This document shows, piece by piece, positions 1 through 5,974 of a stretch of DNA of 8,003 bases (positions are counted from its first letter, which is position 1; each line of letters opens with the position of its first letter). Made by a program: the position numbers and the translations under genes. The DNA is taken from contig CAJUOE010000200.1 in NCBI GenBank assembly GCA_910587895.1, positions 1 to 8,003 of the forward strand. The letters are read 5' to 3'. A model generated the notes under the pieces. The model made no database searches and had not been told where the DNA came from. It saw nothing but the letters and a program-made list of their open reading frames with translations. The stretch comes from an uncultured Lachnospiraceae bacterium. GTDB taxonomy: Bacteria; Bacillota; Clostridia; Lachnospirales; Lachnospiraceae.

Positions 1-1
1 A

Positions 2-100
2 CATTTAGAACAATTAAAAGCAAATTCTGAAAATCGTGTAGCTTTTGTAGGAGACGGTATCAATGATACTCCCGATAGCGGAATACGGCGATGGGATTAA
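2..100 (+). pseudogene. Fragment of heavy-metal P-type ATPase (hinge motif)
   Basis: Reading from base 2, the first 24 codons give HLEQLKANSENR followed by VAFVGDGINDTP. The GDGIND hinge is the signature of the P-domain of P1B-type (CadA/ZntA-like) metal-exporting ATPases, where it closes the catalytic phosphorylation domain. After the proline codon (71-73) the family would continue with a V/L-x-x-A-D-I-G-I-A-M-G stretch. Here the frame reads DSGIRRWD and stops at 98-100. The codons are clearly more AT-rich than the sequence that follows. The left part of the gene lies outside the window. Either this is a broken gene or the join at about 66-75 is artificial. The ATPase identity rests on one short but very characteristic motif. 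Confidence 0.6.
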
Positions 101-755
101 ATACGGAATAGACAGCCCCCAGCGGGCATATGTATTTGCAAAACGGACGGTAAATAAGGATGGACAAAAAAACGGTCAGCGCAAGCAGCACGTTCTTCCA
201 CGCATACAGCCATCCAATCGTACTTTGCATGGACCGGTTCATGAGCACCAGCGGGATTCCGCCCTCCAATGTGCCTGCCGGGCAGACCAGCTTGCAGAAA
301 TAAGGCGCGCCCTGGCCCAGGATATCCACCAAAAACATCGGCAAAAGTATCACAAATAAAAGCAGGACCACGTATTTCAGTTTCCGTAAAAGTTTATCCC
401 CTTTAAAGGTATCCACCTTTCGGAAAAAGGGAATCTTATGCAACAAATCCTGGATCAGCCCGAACGGGCAAAGCCAGCCACAGGCAAACCGCCCCAGCAG
501 CGCGCCCACGAACATCAGAAACCCCGCCACGTAAAAAGCAAACTTAAAATTCCAGCTCCCGATAACTGCCTGCATCGCCCCAATGGGACAGGAACCCACA
601 GCTCCCGGACAGGAATAACAGTTGAGTCCCGGGACACAGAGATTCTTTAATTTCCCCCTGTAAATTTTGCCTTGGGCAAACCCCAGCAGATAGCTGTTGG
701 TAAGAAACGCCCACAACGCCTGTATTCCATGGCGCTTCCATTCCTTCGTTTTCAT
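60..755 (-). CDS. Polytopic 4Fe-4S binding membrane protein, C-terminally truncated
   Basis: Membrane-embedded iron-sulfur protein of the NapH/YccM-like type, probably passing electrons across or along the membrane. Read from ATG 755 it has 231 residues. A cysteine cluster C40-C46-C49-C56 (NCYSCPGAVGSCPIGA) is followed by a membrane segment (about 72-90). Then come CGWLCP at 92-97, a second hydrophobic stretch, a CKLVCPAG motif and a final CKYICPLGAVYS motif. Family members normally continue after the FRYR-like region into a soluble domain with two CxxCxxC clusters. Here translation ends after REYH at exactly the point where foreign ATPase sequence begins, so the ferredoxin-like tail is missing. 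ATG 755 is preferred over the upstream start at 839, because it lies 4 nt after the CXXC gene stop and begins with MKTKEWKRHG. It is the last gene of the operon and is probably translationally coupled. Confidence 0.8.
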   Translation of the reverse strand: MKTKEWKRHGIQALWAFLTNSYLLGFAQGKIYRGKLKNLCVPGLNCYSCPGAVGSCPIGAMQAVIGSWNFKFAFYVAGFLMFVGALLGRFACGWLCPFGLIQDLLHKIPFFRKVDTFKGDKLLRKLKYVVLLLFVILLPMFLVDILGQGAPYFCKLVCPAGTLEGGIPLVLMNRSMQSTIGWLYAWKNVLLALTVFLSILIYRPFCKYICPLGAVYSVFNPIAVFRYREYH

Positions 756-759
756 CTTA

Positions 760-909
760 TTATCCAATTCCAATACACTCCATACAGATATTGATCGCTT
801 TCCCAAGCACGACGGACATCTCGCCGCGATAAACGCCAAACCCCATCAGGACAAGGCCAACAACCGCCAGGCAGACGCCGCCTGCCCGCGTACGCAATAT
901 TTTCCTCAT
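760..909 (-). CDS. CD1871A-family CXXC small membrane protein
   Basis: 49-residue protein with one N-terminal hydrophobic segment (about residues 10-26, GGVCLAVVGLVLMGFG). It ends in the characteristic GVYRGE...AINICMECIGIG, which carries a CxxC motif (CMEC). This matches the small CD1871A-type CXXC proteins of Clostridia. Their biochemical role is not established; the CxxC suggests thiol redox chemistry or metal binding at the membrane. The start at ATG 909 is chosen because AGGAGG sits about 6 nt upstream and the ATG overlaps the TlpA stop codon (ATGA). Placement between a thioredoxin-like lipoprotein and a 4Fe-4S membrane protein supports a shared redox pathway. The longer frame to 951 would run well into the TlpA gene and is not needed. 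Confidence 0.8.
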   Translation of the reverse strand: MRKILRTRAGGVCLAVVGLVLMGFGVYRGEMSVVLGKAINICMECIGIG

Positions 910-1544
910 TGCGCCCCTCCTTTTCGCACTGTCTCCACGATTGATTTCCACTCTTCCAGGGAACGGCTGCCGGTATATGTCTCACCCACAATCTTCCCTT
1001 CACTGTCCACGAAAAACGTCTCCGGCACGGCGCTGACTTCTGAAAGCCTGTCATTGAGATTACTTTCGTCCGGTATCAAAAACGGATACTTCGCCCCGGT
1101 ATATTCCGCCAGAACCTTAGCCGTCTCTACCGTCTCTTCATTCACATTTCCGTCAATATCAACGGCGTCCAGCACGATACCCACGACATTCACGCCTTTT
1201 CCTTCCATCTCTTCCCACAATTTCTGCAAATCAGGGATCTCGCCTACGCACGGAGAGCACCAGGTCGCAAATATATTTACCATCGTAAGGTCATAATCCG
1301 CAAACATCTCCTGCGTATACGTCCCGCCGGTGATATCCTGCATGGAAAACTCCCCGATATTGCCCTCATCCGATGCAGCAGGGTCTGCCTGCTGTCCTTC
1401 TGATTCCGAAGACTCCTGTACCGGAGCTGTCTGCGATGGGGAATTCTCTCCGGAAGCCTTCTCTCCTCCACAGCCGCTGATTACGGTAACACAACATAAT
1501 CCTGCTGCCACAAATGTACATAATCTTTTACTATTTATTCTCAT
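906..1544 (-). CDS. TlpA/ResA-like thioredoxin-fold lipoprotein
   Basis: Extracytoplasmic thiol-disulfide oxidoreductase, 212 residues. Residues 1-24 are a signal peptide ending in the lipobox VISGC, so C25 would be lipidated. Residues 26-61 are a Ser/Glu/Gln-rich low-complexity linker. The thioredoxin fold spans about 62-209, with the redox motif WCSPC at 95-99 and the conserved cis-proline at P174 (AVPETFF). Proteins of this type reduce or isomerise disulfides outside the membrane and draw electrons from a membrane partner. The two downstream genes (CXXC protein and 4Fe-4S membrane protein) are plausible partners. The start ATG 1544 has a GGAG ribosome binding site and overlaps the upstream synthetase gene by 14 nt; the 3' end overlaps the next gene by 4 nt. 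Family assignment is firm; the in vivo substrate is unknown. Confidence 0.9.
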   Translation of the reverse strand: MRINSKRLCTFVAAGLCCVTVISGCGGEKASGENSPSQTAPVQESSESEGQQADPAASDEGNIGEFSMQDITGGTYTQEMFADYDLTMVNIFATWCSPCVGEIPDLQKLWEEMEGKGVNVVGIVLDAVDIDGNVNEETVETAKVLAEYTGAKYPFLIPDESNLNDRLSEVSAVPETFFVDSEGKIVGETYTGSRSLEEWKSIVETVRKGGAQ

Positions 1545-2622
1545 ATCTATTGTTCTCCTTCCTTAATCCCTGCGAACAGCGGTCAATCTTATCCCGGATG
1601 GTCTGCATCTGATAATCCAGATCCTCAATCGAATCCGCGCACGATTTGAGCTGCGCCACTATCTCATCGGCATCCGCCCGGTCCCAGTTCTTTTTGTATC
1701 TGAGCTTATGTTCCAGGCTCGCCCAGAAATCCATGGCAATTGTCCGAAACTGCACTTCCACGCTCATATACTTCTTCTCATGCGAAAGAAAAATCGGAAC
1801 ATCCAGTATGTAATGAAGGCTCCGGTAGCCATTCGCCTTCGGATGCTCTATGTAGTCTTTCGCCTCAATCAGGATGATGTCGTCCTGCTCGGTCAGCAGA
1901 TCAGCCAGACGGTAAATATCATCCGGAAACGAGCAGATCACGCGCACGCCAGCCACATCGGTAAGATTCTCCTTAATCGCCTCCAACGTAAGCGGATATC
2001 CCTTCCGCCTCAGTTTCTCAAAAATACTGTCGGGCGATTTCAGCCTGCTCTTTATATATTCAAAGGGATTTCGGTTATATTCCTGGGAAAATTCCTCATT
2101 CAATACCTGCAGCTTTGTCTCCACTTCCCTGATTGCCGAACGGTATTCCATCATCAGCCGGTTAAATGAGTGCTCCTCCCGTAATTTCTCCGCCTGTATG
2201 CGAATGATCTCCTCCTGCTCTTTCACCTTGCGCTCCAGCTGATTCCTCCGGGAAAATAACTCCAATGTATTCCGAATCCTGTTGCGGACAATGGAATCCT
2301 CAAAAGGTTTATGGATAAAATCACAGACGCCAAGCTCAAAACACCGGTTTTCCACTTCTATCGCATATTCCCCGCTGATAACCAATACCGGGATTCTCTT
2401 CATCCATCCCCTGAGGCACATCTCCTCCATCACGGCAAATCCGTTCATCCCCGGCATCTGTAAATCCAGCAGAACCGCCGCAATCCCTTCGCAATGTTTT
2501 GCAAGGCTATGGATTGCCTGCACACCATCCTCCGCCATTTCGACAATATAATCCTCTTCCAGCATATTTCGCAGCAATTCGCGGTTTATCTCCACGTCAT
2601 CCACTACCAGTATCCTTTGCAT
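1531..2622 (-). CDS. Receiver domain fused to RelQ-like (p)ppGpp synthetase
   Basis: 363-residue two-domain protein. Residues 1-115 form a complete CheY-like receiver: acidic pair D8/D9, phospho-acceptor D53 in LLDLQMPGMNG, S83 in the Thr/Ser position and K105 in the HKPF loop. Residues about 124-180 are charged and heptad-like, probably a coiled-coil linker. Residues about 185-320 are a RelA_SpoT synthetase domain of the small alarmone synthetase class: RLKSPDSIFEKLRRKG at about 193-208, DVAGVR at 222-227, YIEHPKANGYRSLH at 257-270, EVQFRT at 289-294 and SLEHKL at 302-307. There is no HD hydrolase domain, so it should make but not degrade (p)ppGpp. ATG 2622 is preferred over TTG 2631: GGAAG lies 9 nt before the ATG but directly abuts the TTG. 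It is first in a four-gene operon. Control of synthesis by phosphorylation is inferred from the fusion. Confidence 0.9.
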   Translation of the reverse strand: MQRILVVDDVEINRELLRNMLEEDYIVEMAEDGVQAIHSLAKHCEGIAAVLLDLQMPGMNGFAVMEEMCLRGWMKRIPVLVISGEYAIEVENRCFELGVCDFIHKPFEDSIVRNRIRNTLELFSRRNQLERKVKEQEEIIRIQAEKLREEHSFNRLMMEYRSAIREVETKLQVLNEEFSQEYNRNPFEYIKSRLKSPDSIFEKLRRKGYPLTLEAIKENLTDVAGVRVICSFPDDIYRLADLLTEQDDIILIEAKDYIEHPKANGYRSLHYILDVPIFLSHEKKYMSVEVQFRTIAMDFWASLEHKLRYKKNWDRADADEIVAQLKSCADSIEDLDYQMQTIRDKIDRCSQGLRKENNRYENK

Positions 2623-2864
2623 GTCAACCAACTTCCTTTGTTTTTCCTGTTCAAATTACCTCTGCTCATTTTAACACATATTGTCTGTTTTTTGTACAAA
2701 ATTACAATTCTTTTTTCTTTTGTCACTTTTTATACAGCATTTTTTATAAAAGGCTACCCCATTCCACTTTTATATGTTATTATAGTAAAGTATTATAATA
2801 AATTTTGTTATGCGTTTTTAAATTCATATACAAAAGCAGAACATATATTTTGGAGGTAAATAGT
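2623..2864. promoter_or_regulatory. AT-rich divergent intergenic region
   Basis: This 242-bp gap lies between the starts of the minus-strand synthetase operon and the plus-strand chemoreceptor, so it must hold both promoters. It is very AT-rich, with long T and A runs. A TATAAT sits at 2794-2799 on the plus strand but has no good -35 at 17 nt. On the minus strand, TTGTAA (2702-2707) followed after 16 nt by GACAAT, or a TAAAAT at 2668-2673, are weak candidates. I found no clear sigma-D (motility) promoter. The chemoreceptor ribosome binding site GGAGG is at 2852-2856. No gene or recognisable RNA is seen. Confidence 0.6.
2690..2701. promoter_or_regulatory. Perfect 12-bp palindrome, candidate operator
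   Basis: TTTTGTACAAAA is a perfect inverted repeat. It lies about 68 bp upstream of the synthetase start, inside the region where its promoter should be. A dimeric regulator could bind here. In such AT-rich DNA a palindrome of this length can also occur by chance, so this is only a candidate. Confidence 0.25.
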
Positions 2865-4586
2865 ATGAGTACACATGAAAGACAAGGGGAAAGAACAAGA
2901 AACATTTTCCAATCCATCAAAGGACGAATTATCCTGCTTCTGATTACATGCATCGTATCCGTCGTTTTAATTCTTCTCTTTTTGATTCTTCCCAACGTAA
3001 AAAATAACATGAAAAATCTAACCCACAACTATCTGCATGACATCACCGTATCCGCCGGAGAAAGAGTCAGCCTGGCCGGTTCGGAAATGGGCATGGAATC
3101 TGTGTTGCAGACAGAATCACTAAACCACCTGATTGGCAGCGTCGGTATCCAGGGCATTGAATCCAGTTATGCGTATGTCGTAAGTTCCGACGGCGTCATG
3201 CTGTACCATCCAACAGAATCCAAGATCGGACAGCCGGTTGAAAATGAGGTGGTATCCGGCGTCGTCAGCGAGATTCAAAACGGCAGCAAAAACATTGAGC
3301 CCAAAGTCGTGGACTACAACTTTAAAGGCGTCACCAAATATGCGGCCTATTATGTAAATGAAACAGCCGATTTTATCCTCGTCATCTCCGCGGACGAAGA
3401 TGAAGTCATGCGGCCAATCACCAGAATTATGCAGATTAGCATCGCCATTGCTTTCTTCATCATTCTTGTCTGCTGCGTGATCGGATATCTCGTGGCGGGA
3501 GCCATGATTCGTCCCGTCATCAAAATCACCGGCGTCATAAACAAGCTGGCTCATATGGATTTTACGGAAAACAAGGTCCAGGCGCAGCTCAATAAGAGAA
3601 AAGACGAAACCGGCGAGATGAGCCGTGCCATTGATACGCTGCACCATCAACTGGCACAAATTGTCTCCGGATTGAAGGATCAGAGCGAGGGACTTTACAA
3701 CGCATCCGATTCCCTGAATGACAACGTATCTGAGACAGCCACCACCATAGAGCAGGTAGAACGGGCCGTAGCTGAGGTTGCCGACGGCGCGGGCCTTCAG
3801 GCGGACGAAACGCAAAAGGCATCCGAAAACGTTATTTTAATCGGGGACATGGTAAGGGATACCACCAGCGAAGTCGAAAATCTGCTCGTCAACGCAACCG
3901 AGATGAAAACCTCCGGCGACGAGGCTTCCGCTACCCTGATCCAACTGGAAAAAATCAATGAACAGGCCAAAGACTCCATTGATACCATTTATAAACAGAC
4001 GCACACGACCAACGAGTCCGCCATGAAAATCCGGGAAGCCACGACATTGATTACCTCCATCGCGGAAGAGACAAACCTTTTGTCCTTAAATGCAAGCATT
4101 GAGGCGGCAAGGGCCGGCGAACAGGGAAGAGGGTTTGCAGTCGTTGCCTCCCAAATCCAGAAACTGGCAGAACAATCCAACGAATCCGCACATCAGATTG
4201 AAGATATCACCAACTCCTTAATTGCCGATTCTGAGAAGGCAGTTACCATTATGGGTGAAGTGAAGGATATCATGATACGGCAGACGGAACATGTCGCAAA
4301 GACCGATGAAATCTTTACACAGGTGAAAAACGGCATTGACCATTCCATTGAAGGCGTCTCCCGCATTGCCGACAAGACAAGGCAGATGGACGAGGCCAGA
4401 ATCAATGTTGTCGATGTCGTCCAGAACCTGACCGCCATCGCAGAACAAAACGCGGCAAATACCGAGGAAACTTCGGTGTCCGTAACCGAAGTCAGCAGCA
4501 TTGTATCCAACATTTCCGACAATGCCGGAAAGATGAAACACGTTGCAAACGAACTGGAAGAAAATATGAATATCTTTAAATTTTAA
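2865..4586 (+). CDS. Methyl-accepting chemotaxis protein (Cache-HAMP-MCP signal)
   Basis: 573-residue transmembrane chemoreceptor that would signal through CheA/CheW to the flagellar motor or a related output. TM1 is at about 22-42. The extracellular sensor (about 43-187) contains a Cache-like core, with YAYVVSSDGVMLYHP starting at residue 102 and KYAAYYVNETADFILVISAD near its end. TM2 is at about 191-215 and a HAMP linker at about 216-270. The long helical signalling domain carries the conserved hairpin tip around 399-428 (IAEETNLLSLNASIEAARAG, then EQGRGFAVVA). No CheR-binding pentapeptide is seen at the C-terminus (ENMNIFKF). ATG 2865 is chosen because GGAGG lies 8 nt upstream; the longer frame from TTG 2805 lacks a ribosome binding site. 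The ligand cannot be read from sequence. The gene is monocistronic, ending directly at a terminator. Confidence 0.93.
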   Translation: MSTHERQGERTRNIFQSIKGRIILLLITCIVSVVLILLFLILPNVKNNMKNLTHNYLHDITVSAGERVSLAGSEMGMESVLQTESLNHLIGSVGIQGIESSYAYVVSSDGVMLYHPTESKIGQPVENEVVSGVVSEIQNGSKNIEPKVVDYNFKGVTKYAAYYVNETADFILVISADEDEVMRPITRIMQISIAIAFFIILVCCVIGYLVAGAMIRPVIKITGVINKLAHMDFTENKVQAQLNKRKDETGEMSRAIDTLHHQLAQIVSGLKDQSEGLYNASDSLNDNVSETATTIEQVERAVAEVADGAGLQADETQKASENVILIGDMVRDTTSEVENLLVNATEMKTSGDEASATLIQLEKINEQAKDSIDTIYKQTHTTNESAMKIREATTLITSIAEETNLLSLNASIEAARAGEQGRGFAVVASQIQKLAEQSNESAHQIEDITNSLIADSEKAVTIMGEVKDIMIRQTEHVAKTDEIFTQVKNGIDHSIEGVSRIADKTRQMDEARINVVDVVQNLTAIAEQNAANTEETSVSVTEVSSIVSNISDNAGKMKHVANELEENMNIFKF

Positions 4587-4636
4587 GCCAGAAAAAGACA
4601 AGGGGTAAGGTAAATCCATCCCTTGTCTTTTTTGGC
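4587..4636. terminator. Bidirectional intrinsic terminator
   Basis: A 13-bp perfect stem (AAAAAGACAAGGG at 4592-4604 with its complement at 4620-4632) has a 15-nt loop. It is extended by GCCA/TGGC at 4587-4590 and 4633-4636. T-rich arms on both strands allow it to end the chemoreceptor transcript on the plus strand and the coat-gene transcript on the minus strand. It starts right after the chemoreceptor stop codon. Confidence 0.9.
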
Positions 4637-4665
4637 TGACAGAATCTTTCCAGACAAACGAAATC

Positions 4666-4941
4666 CTACTGGAATTTCTGCATACATTCACCGAATTTCT
4701 GTTTCGCCTCATCTACTTTCTGAGCCTCCGCAGAAGGCGTCGGATAATATCCTCTGTCATGCATCATATTGAACACTTCATTCTGGATGTTGTGCTCTTT
4801 TTCGAGACAATCGAGAATCGCATTTCTCACATTGTCATGGACACATTCATTGGAAAATGTGTTGTAAAGGGTTGTGGCTGTTTTTTCTGCGGTCAGCGCA
4901 TCCGCAAACATTTCTTTTTCTGAATAAAATGACTGCTGCAT
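4666..4941 (-). CDS. CotF-family spore coat protein
   Basis: 91-residue protein matching the CotF spore coat family, whose members have a ferritin-like helical fold. Family-typical positions are the TTLYNTFSNECVHDNVRNA block (about 22-41), the EKEHNIQNEVFNMMHDRGYY block (about 47-66) and the PTPSAEAQKVDEA tail. It is expected in the coat of the mature spore, although some relatives act elsewhere in sporulating cells. ATG 4941 has a strong AGGAGGAG upstream. It lies 20 nt downstream of the other small coat gene, so the two form an operon that ends at the shared bidirectional terminator. Its presence is the main evidence that the core comes from a spore former. Confidence 0.85.
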   Translation of the reverse strand: MQQSFYSEKEMFADALTAEKTATTLYNTFSNECVHDNVRNAILDCLEKEHNIQNEVFNMMHDRGYYPTPSAEAQKVDEAKQKFGECMQKFQ

Positions 4942-4961
4942 AGTCTCCTCCTAATGATTTT

Positions 4962-5147
4962 TTAACTTAACTGGGAATACAGGTTGCGGAAATGCTCCTT
5001 GTGCTCATTGGAAATCTCAGTAAATTTCGCCTTGACTTCCGTGTCGCTGCAATTGTCTGCCAGCACCTGGAACTTCTTAATCAGAAGTTCTTCCCCGGAG
5101 AGCAAATCATTTAAAGCAGATAATTCTTTGTCTGAAATCTGGTTCAT
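4962..5147 (-). CDS. Small spore-coat-associated helical protein (CotF partner)
   Basis: 61-residue, highly charged, probably all-helical protein: MNQISDKELSALNDLLSGEE, then LLIKKFQVLADNCSDTEVKA, then a NEHKEHFRNLYSQL end. The pattern of a two-helix bundle with a late H-x-x-H element resembles the short proteins paired with CotF-like genes in Clostridia, often annotated as spore coat or ferritin-like. No catalytic function is visible. The start ATG 5147 has AAAGGAG a few nt upstream. It is first in a two-gene operon with the CotF gene. I could not identify a convincing sporulation sigma-factor promoter in the 100 bp upstream. Confidence 0.7.
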   Translation of the reverse strand: MNQISDKELSALNDLLSGEELLIKKFQVLADNCSDTEVKAKFTEISNEHKEHFRNLYSQLS

Positions 5148-5256
5148 GGAAATCTCCTTTCGTTATGGTTTTGTCTTCCATAGTATCTGCTTTTTTTTCC
5201 AGAATATGTATCAGATTTCGAGAACAAATCTGTCATCCAAAAATTCCACAGACTGA

Positions 5257-5285
5257 TTGACAGAAACACGCAGAAAAAGTATAAT
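5257..5285 (+). promoter_or_regulatory. Consensus sigma-A promoter for the lipid operon
   Basis: TTGACA (5257-5262) and TATAAT (5280-5285) both match the sigma-A consensus perfectly with the ideal 17-nt spacer. Transcription should begin near 5292, leaving a leader of about 80 nt before the PlsY-like start. Such a strong promoter suggests constitutive, vegetative expression unless the leader or a repressor modifies it. I see only short weak hairpins in the leader. Confidence 0.9.
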
Positions 5286-5374
5286 AATCTGAACTTGTAA
5301 CGAATGATATATTGATGACATTCATCCAGTTATCTGTAACAGAGCATATATTACATATCACAGGAGAACCAGGT

Positions 5375-5974
5375 ATGACAGGAACACTTTTTTACCTGCT
5401 GGCGGGTTACCTCTCCGGCAGCGTTTTATACGCCAATATATGGGGGCGGCTGATCTGCGGCAAGGATATCACCGCCAAGGCGCGCGATAAGAATCCCGGC
5501 ACGGCAAATGCATTCATGGAAGGCGGCTTTCTATGCGGCGCGCTCACTTTAATCTGTGACCTCGCCAAAGGATTCCTGCCTGTCTGGCTGTTTCTGCGCC
5601 ATACAGACTGCAATGACTTTTTCCTTGCCTTTGTACTGGTCGCTCCGGTTGTAGGACATATTTACCCGCTGTTCCATCATTTTCAGGGTGGAAAAGGCAT
5701 TGCCGTCTCTTTCGGCTGCCTGCTGGGCTTATACCCCTCCATCGGCTGCGCGCTGATTCTCGCCGCCTGTTTCATCGGATTTTCCACGATTCTGGTAATT
5801 TCCCCGCACTATTACCGGACACTTGCATCCTACCTTGCCACTGCGATTATTTCTTTTCTGACTGTCAAAATCCGGGCGGTGCGGTGGGGGATGCTGCTGA
5901 TTTGCGGTATTGTTTCCTGGAAACTGATGACCTGTGATGAAAAAAACGAACGATGTAAGGTGAAATTATTATGA
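5375..5974 (+). CDS. PlsY-like glycerol-3-phosphate acyltransferase, divergent
   Basis: 199-residue multipass membrane protein of the PlsY family, which transfers acyl groups from acyl-phosphate to glycerol-3-phosphate to make lysophosphatidic acid. The first signature is present as YLSGSV (12-17), GKDI (29-32) and NPGTANAF (40-47). The second is clear: GHIYPLFHHFQGGKGIA at 94-110. The third PlsY signature (HRxNIxRLxxGxE near the C-terminus) is not seen; the end reads SWKLMTCDEKNERCKVKLL. The usual GSGNxGxTN is altered to RDKNPGTAN. The enzyme may be a specialised paralogue or have changed specificity. ATG 5375 is chosen because AGGAG lies 8 nt upstream; the frame extension to TTG 5312 lacks a ribosome binding site. 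It overlaps the next gene by ATGA, so translation is coupled. Confidence 0.8.
   Translation: MTGTLFYLLAGYLSGSVLYANIWGRLICGKDITAKARDKNPGTANAFMEGGFLCGALTLICDLAKGFLPVWLFLRHTDCNDFFLAFVLVAPVVGHIYPLFHHFQGGKGIAVSFGCLLGLYPSIGCALILAACFIGFSTILVISPHYYRTLASYLATAIISFLTVKIRAVRWGMLLICGIVSWKLMTCDEKNERCKVKLL

Noticed and set aside
2755..2800. Sigma-D (flagellar) promoter upstream of the chemoreceptor
   Set aside because: A TAAA is present, but no GCCGATAT-like -10 follows at about 15 nt.
3120..3815. Long minus-strand open frame inside the chemoreceptor gene
   Set aside because: It is a shadow of a well-supported plus-strand gene with all chemoreceptor domains. The antisense product has no family features.
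5148..5256. Possible sporulation sigma-factor promoter for the coat genes (CATATTCT and GATACTA elements on the minus strand)
   Set aside because: Neither has a matching -35 element at a suitable distance, so I could not assign it to sigma E, G or K.
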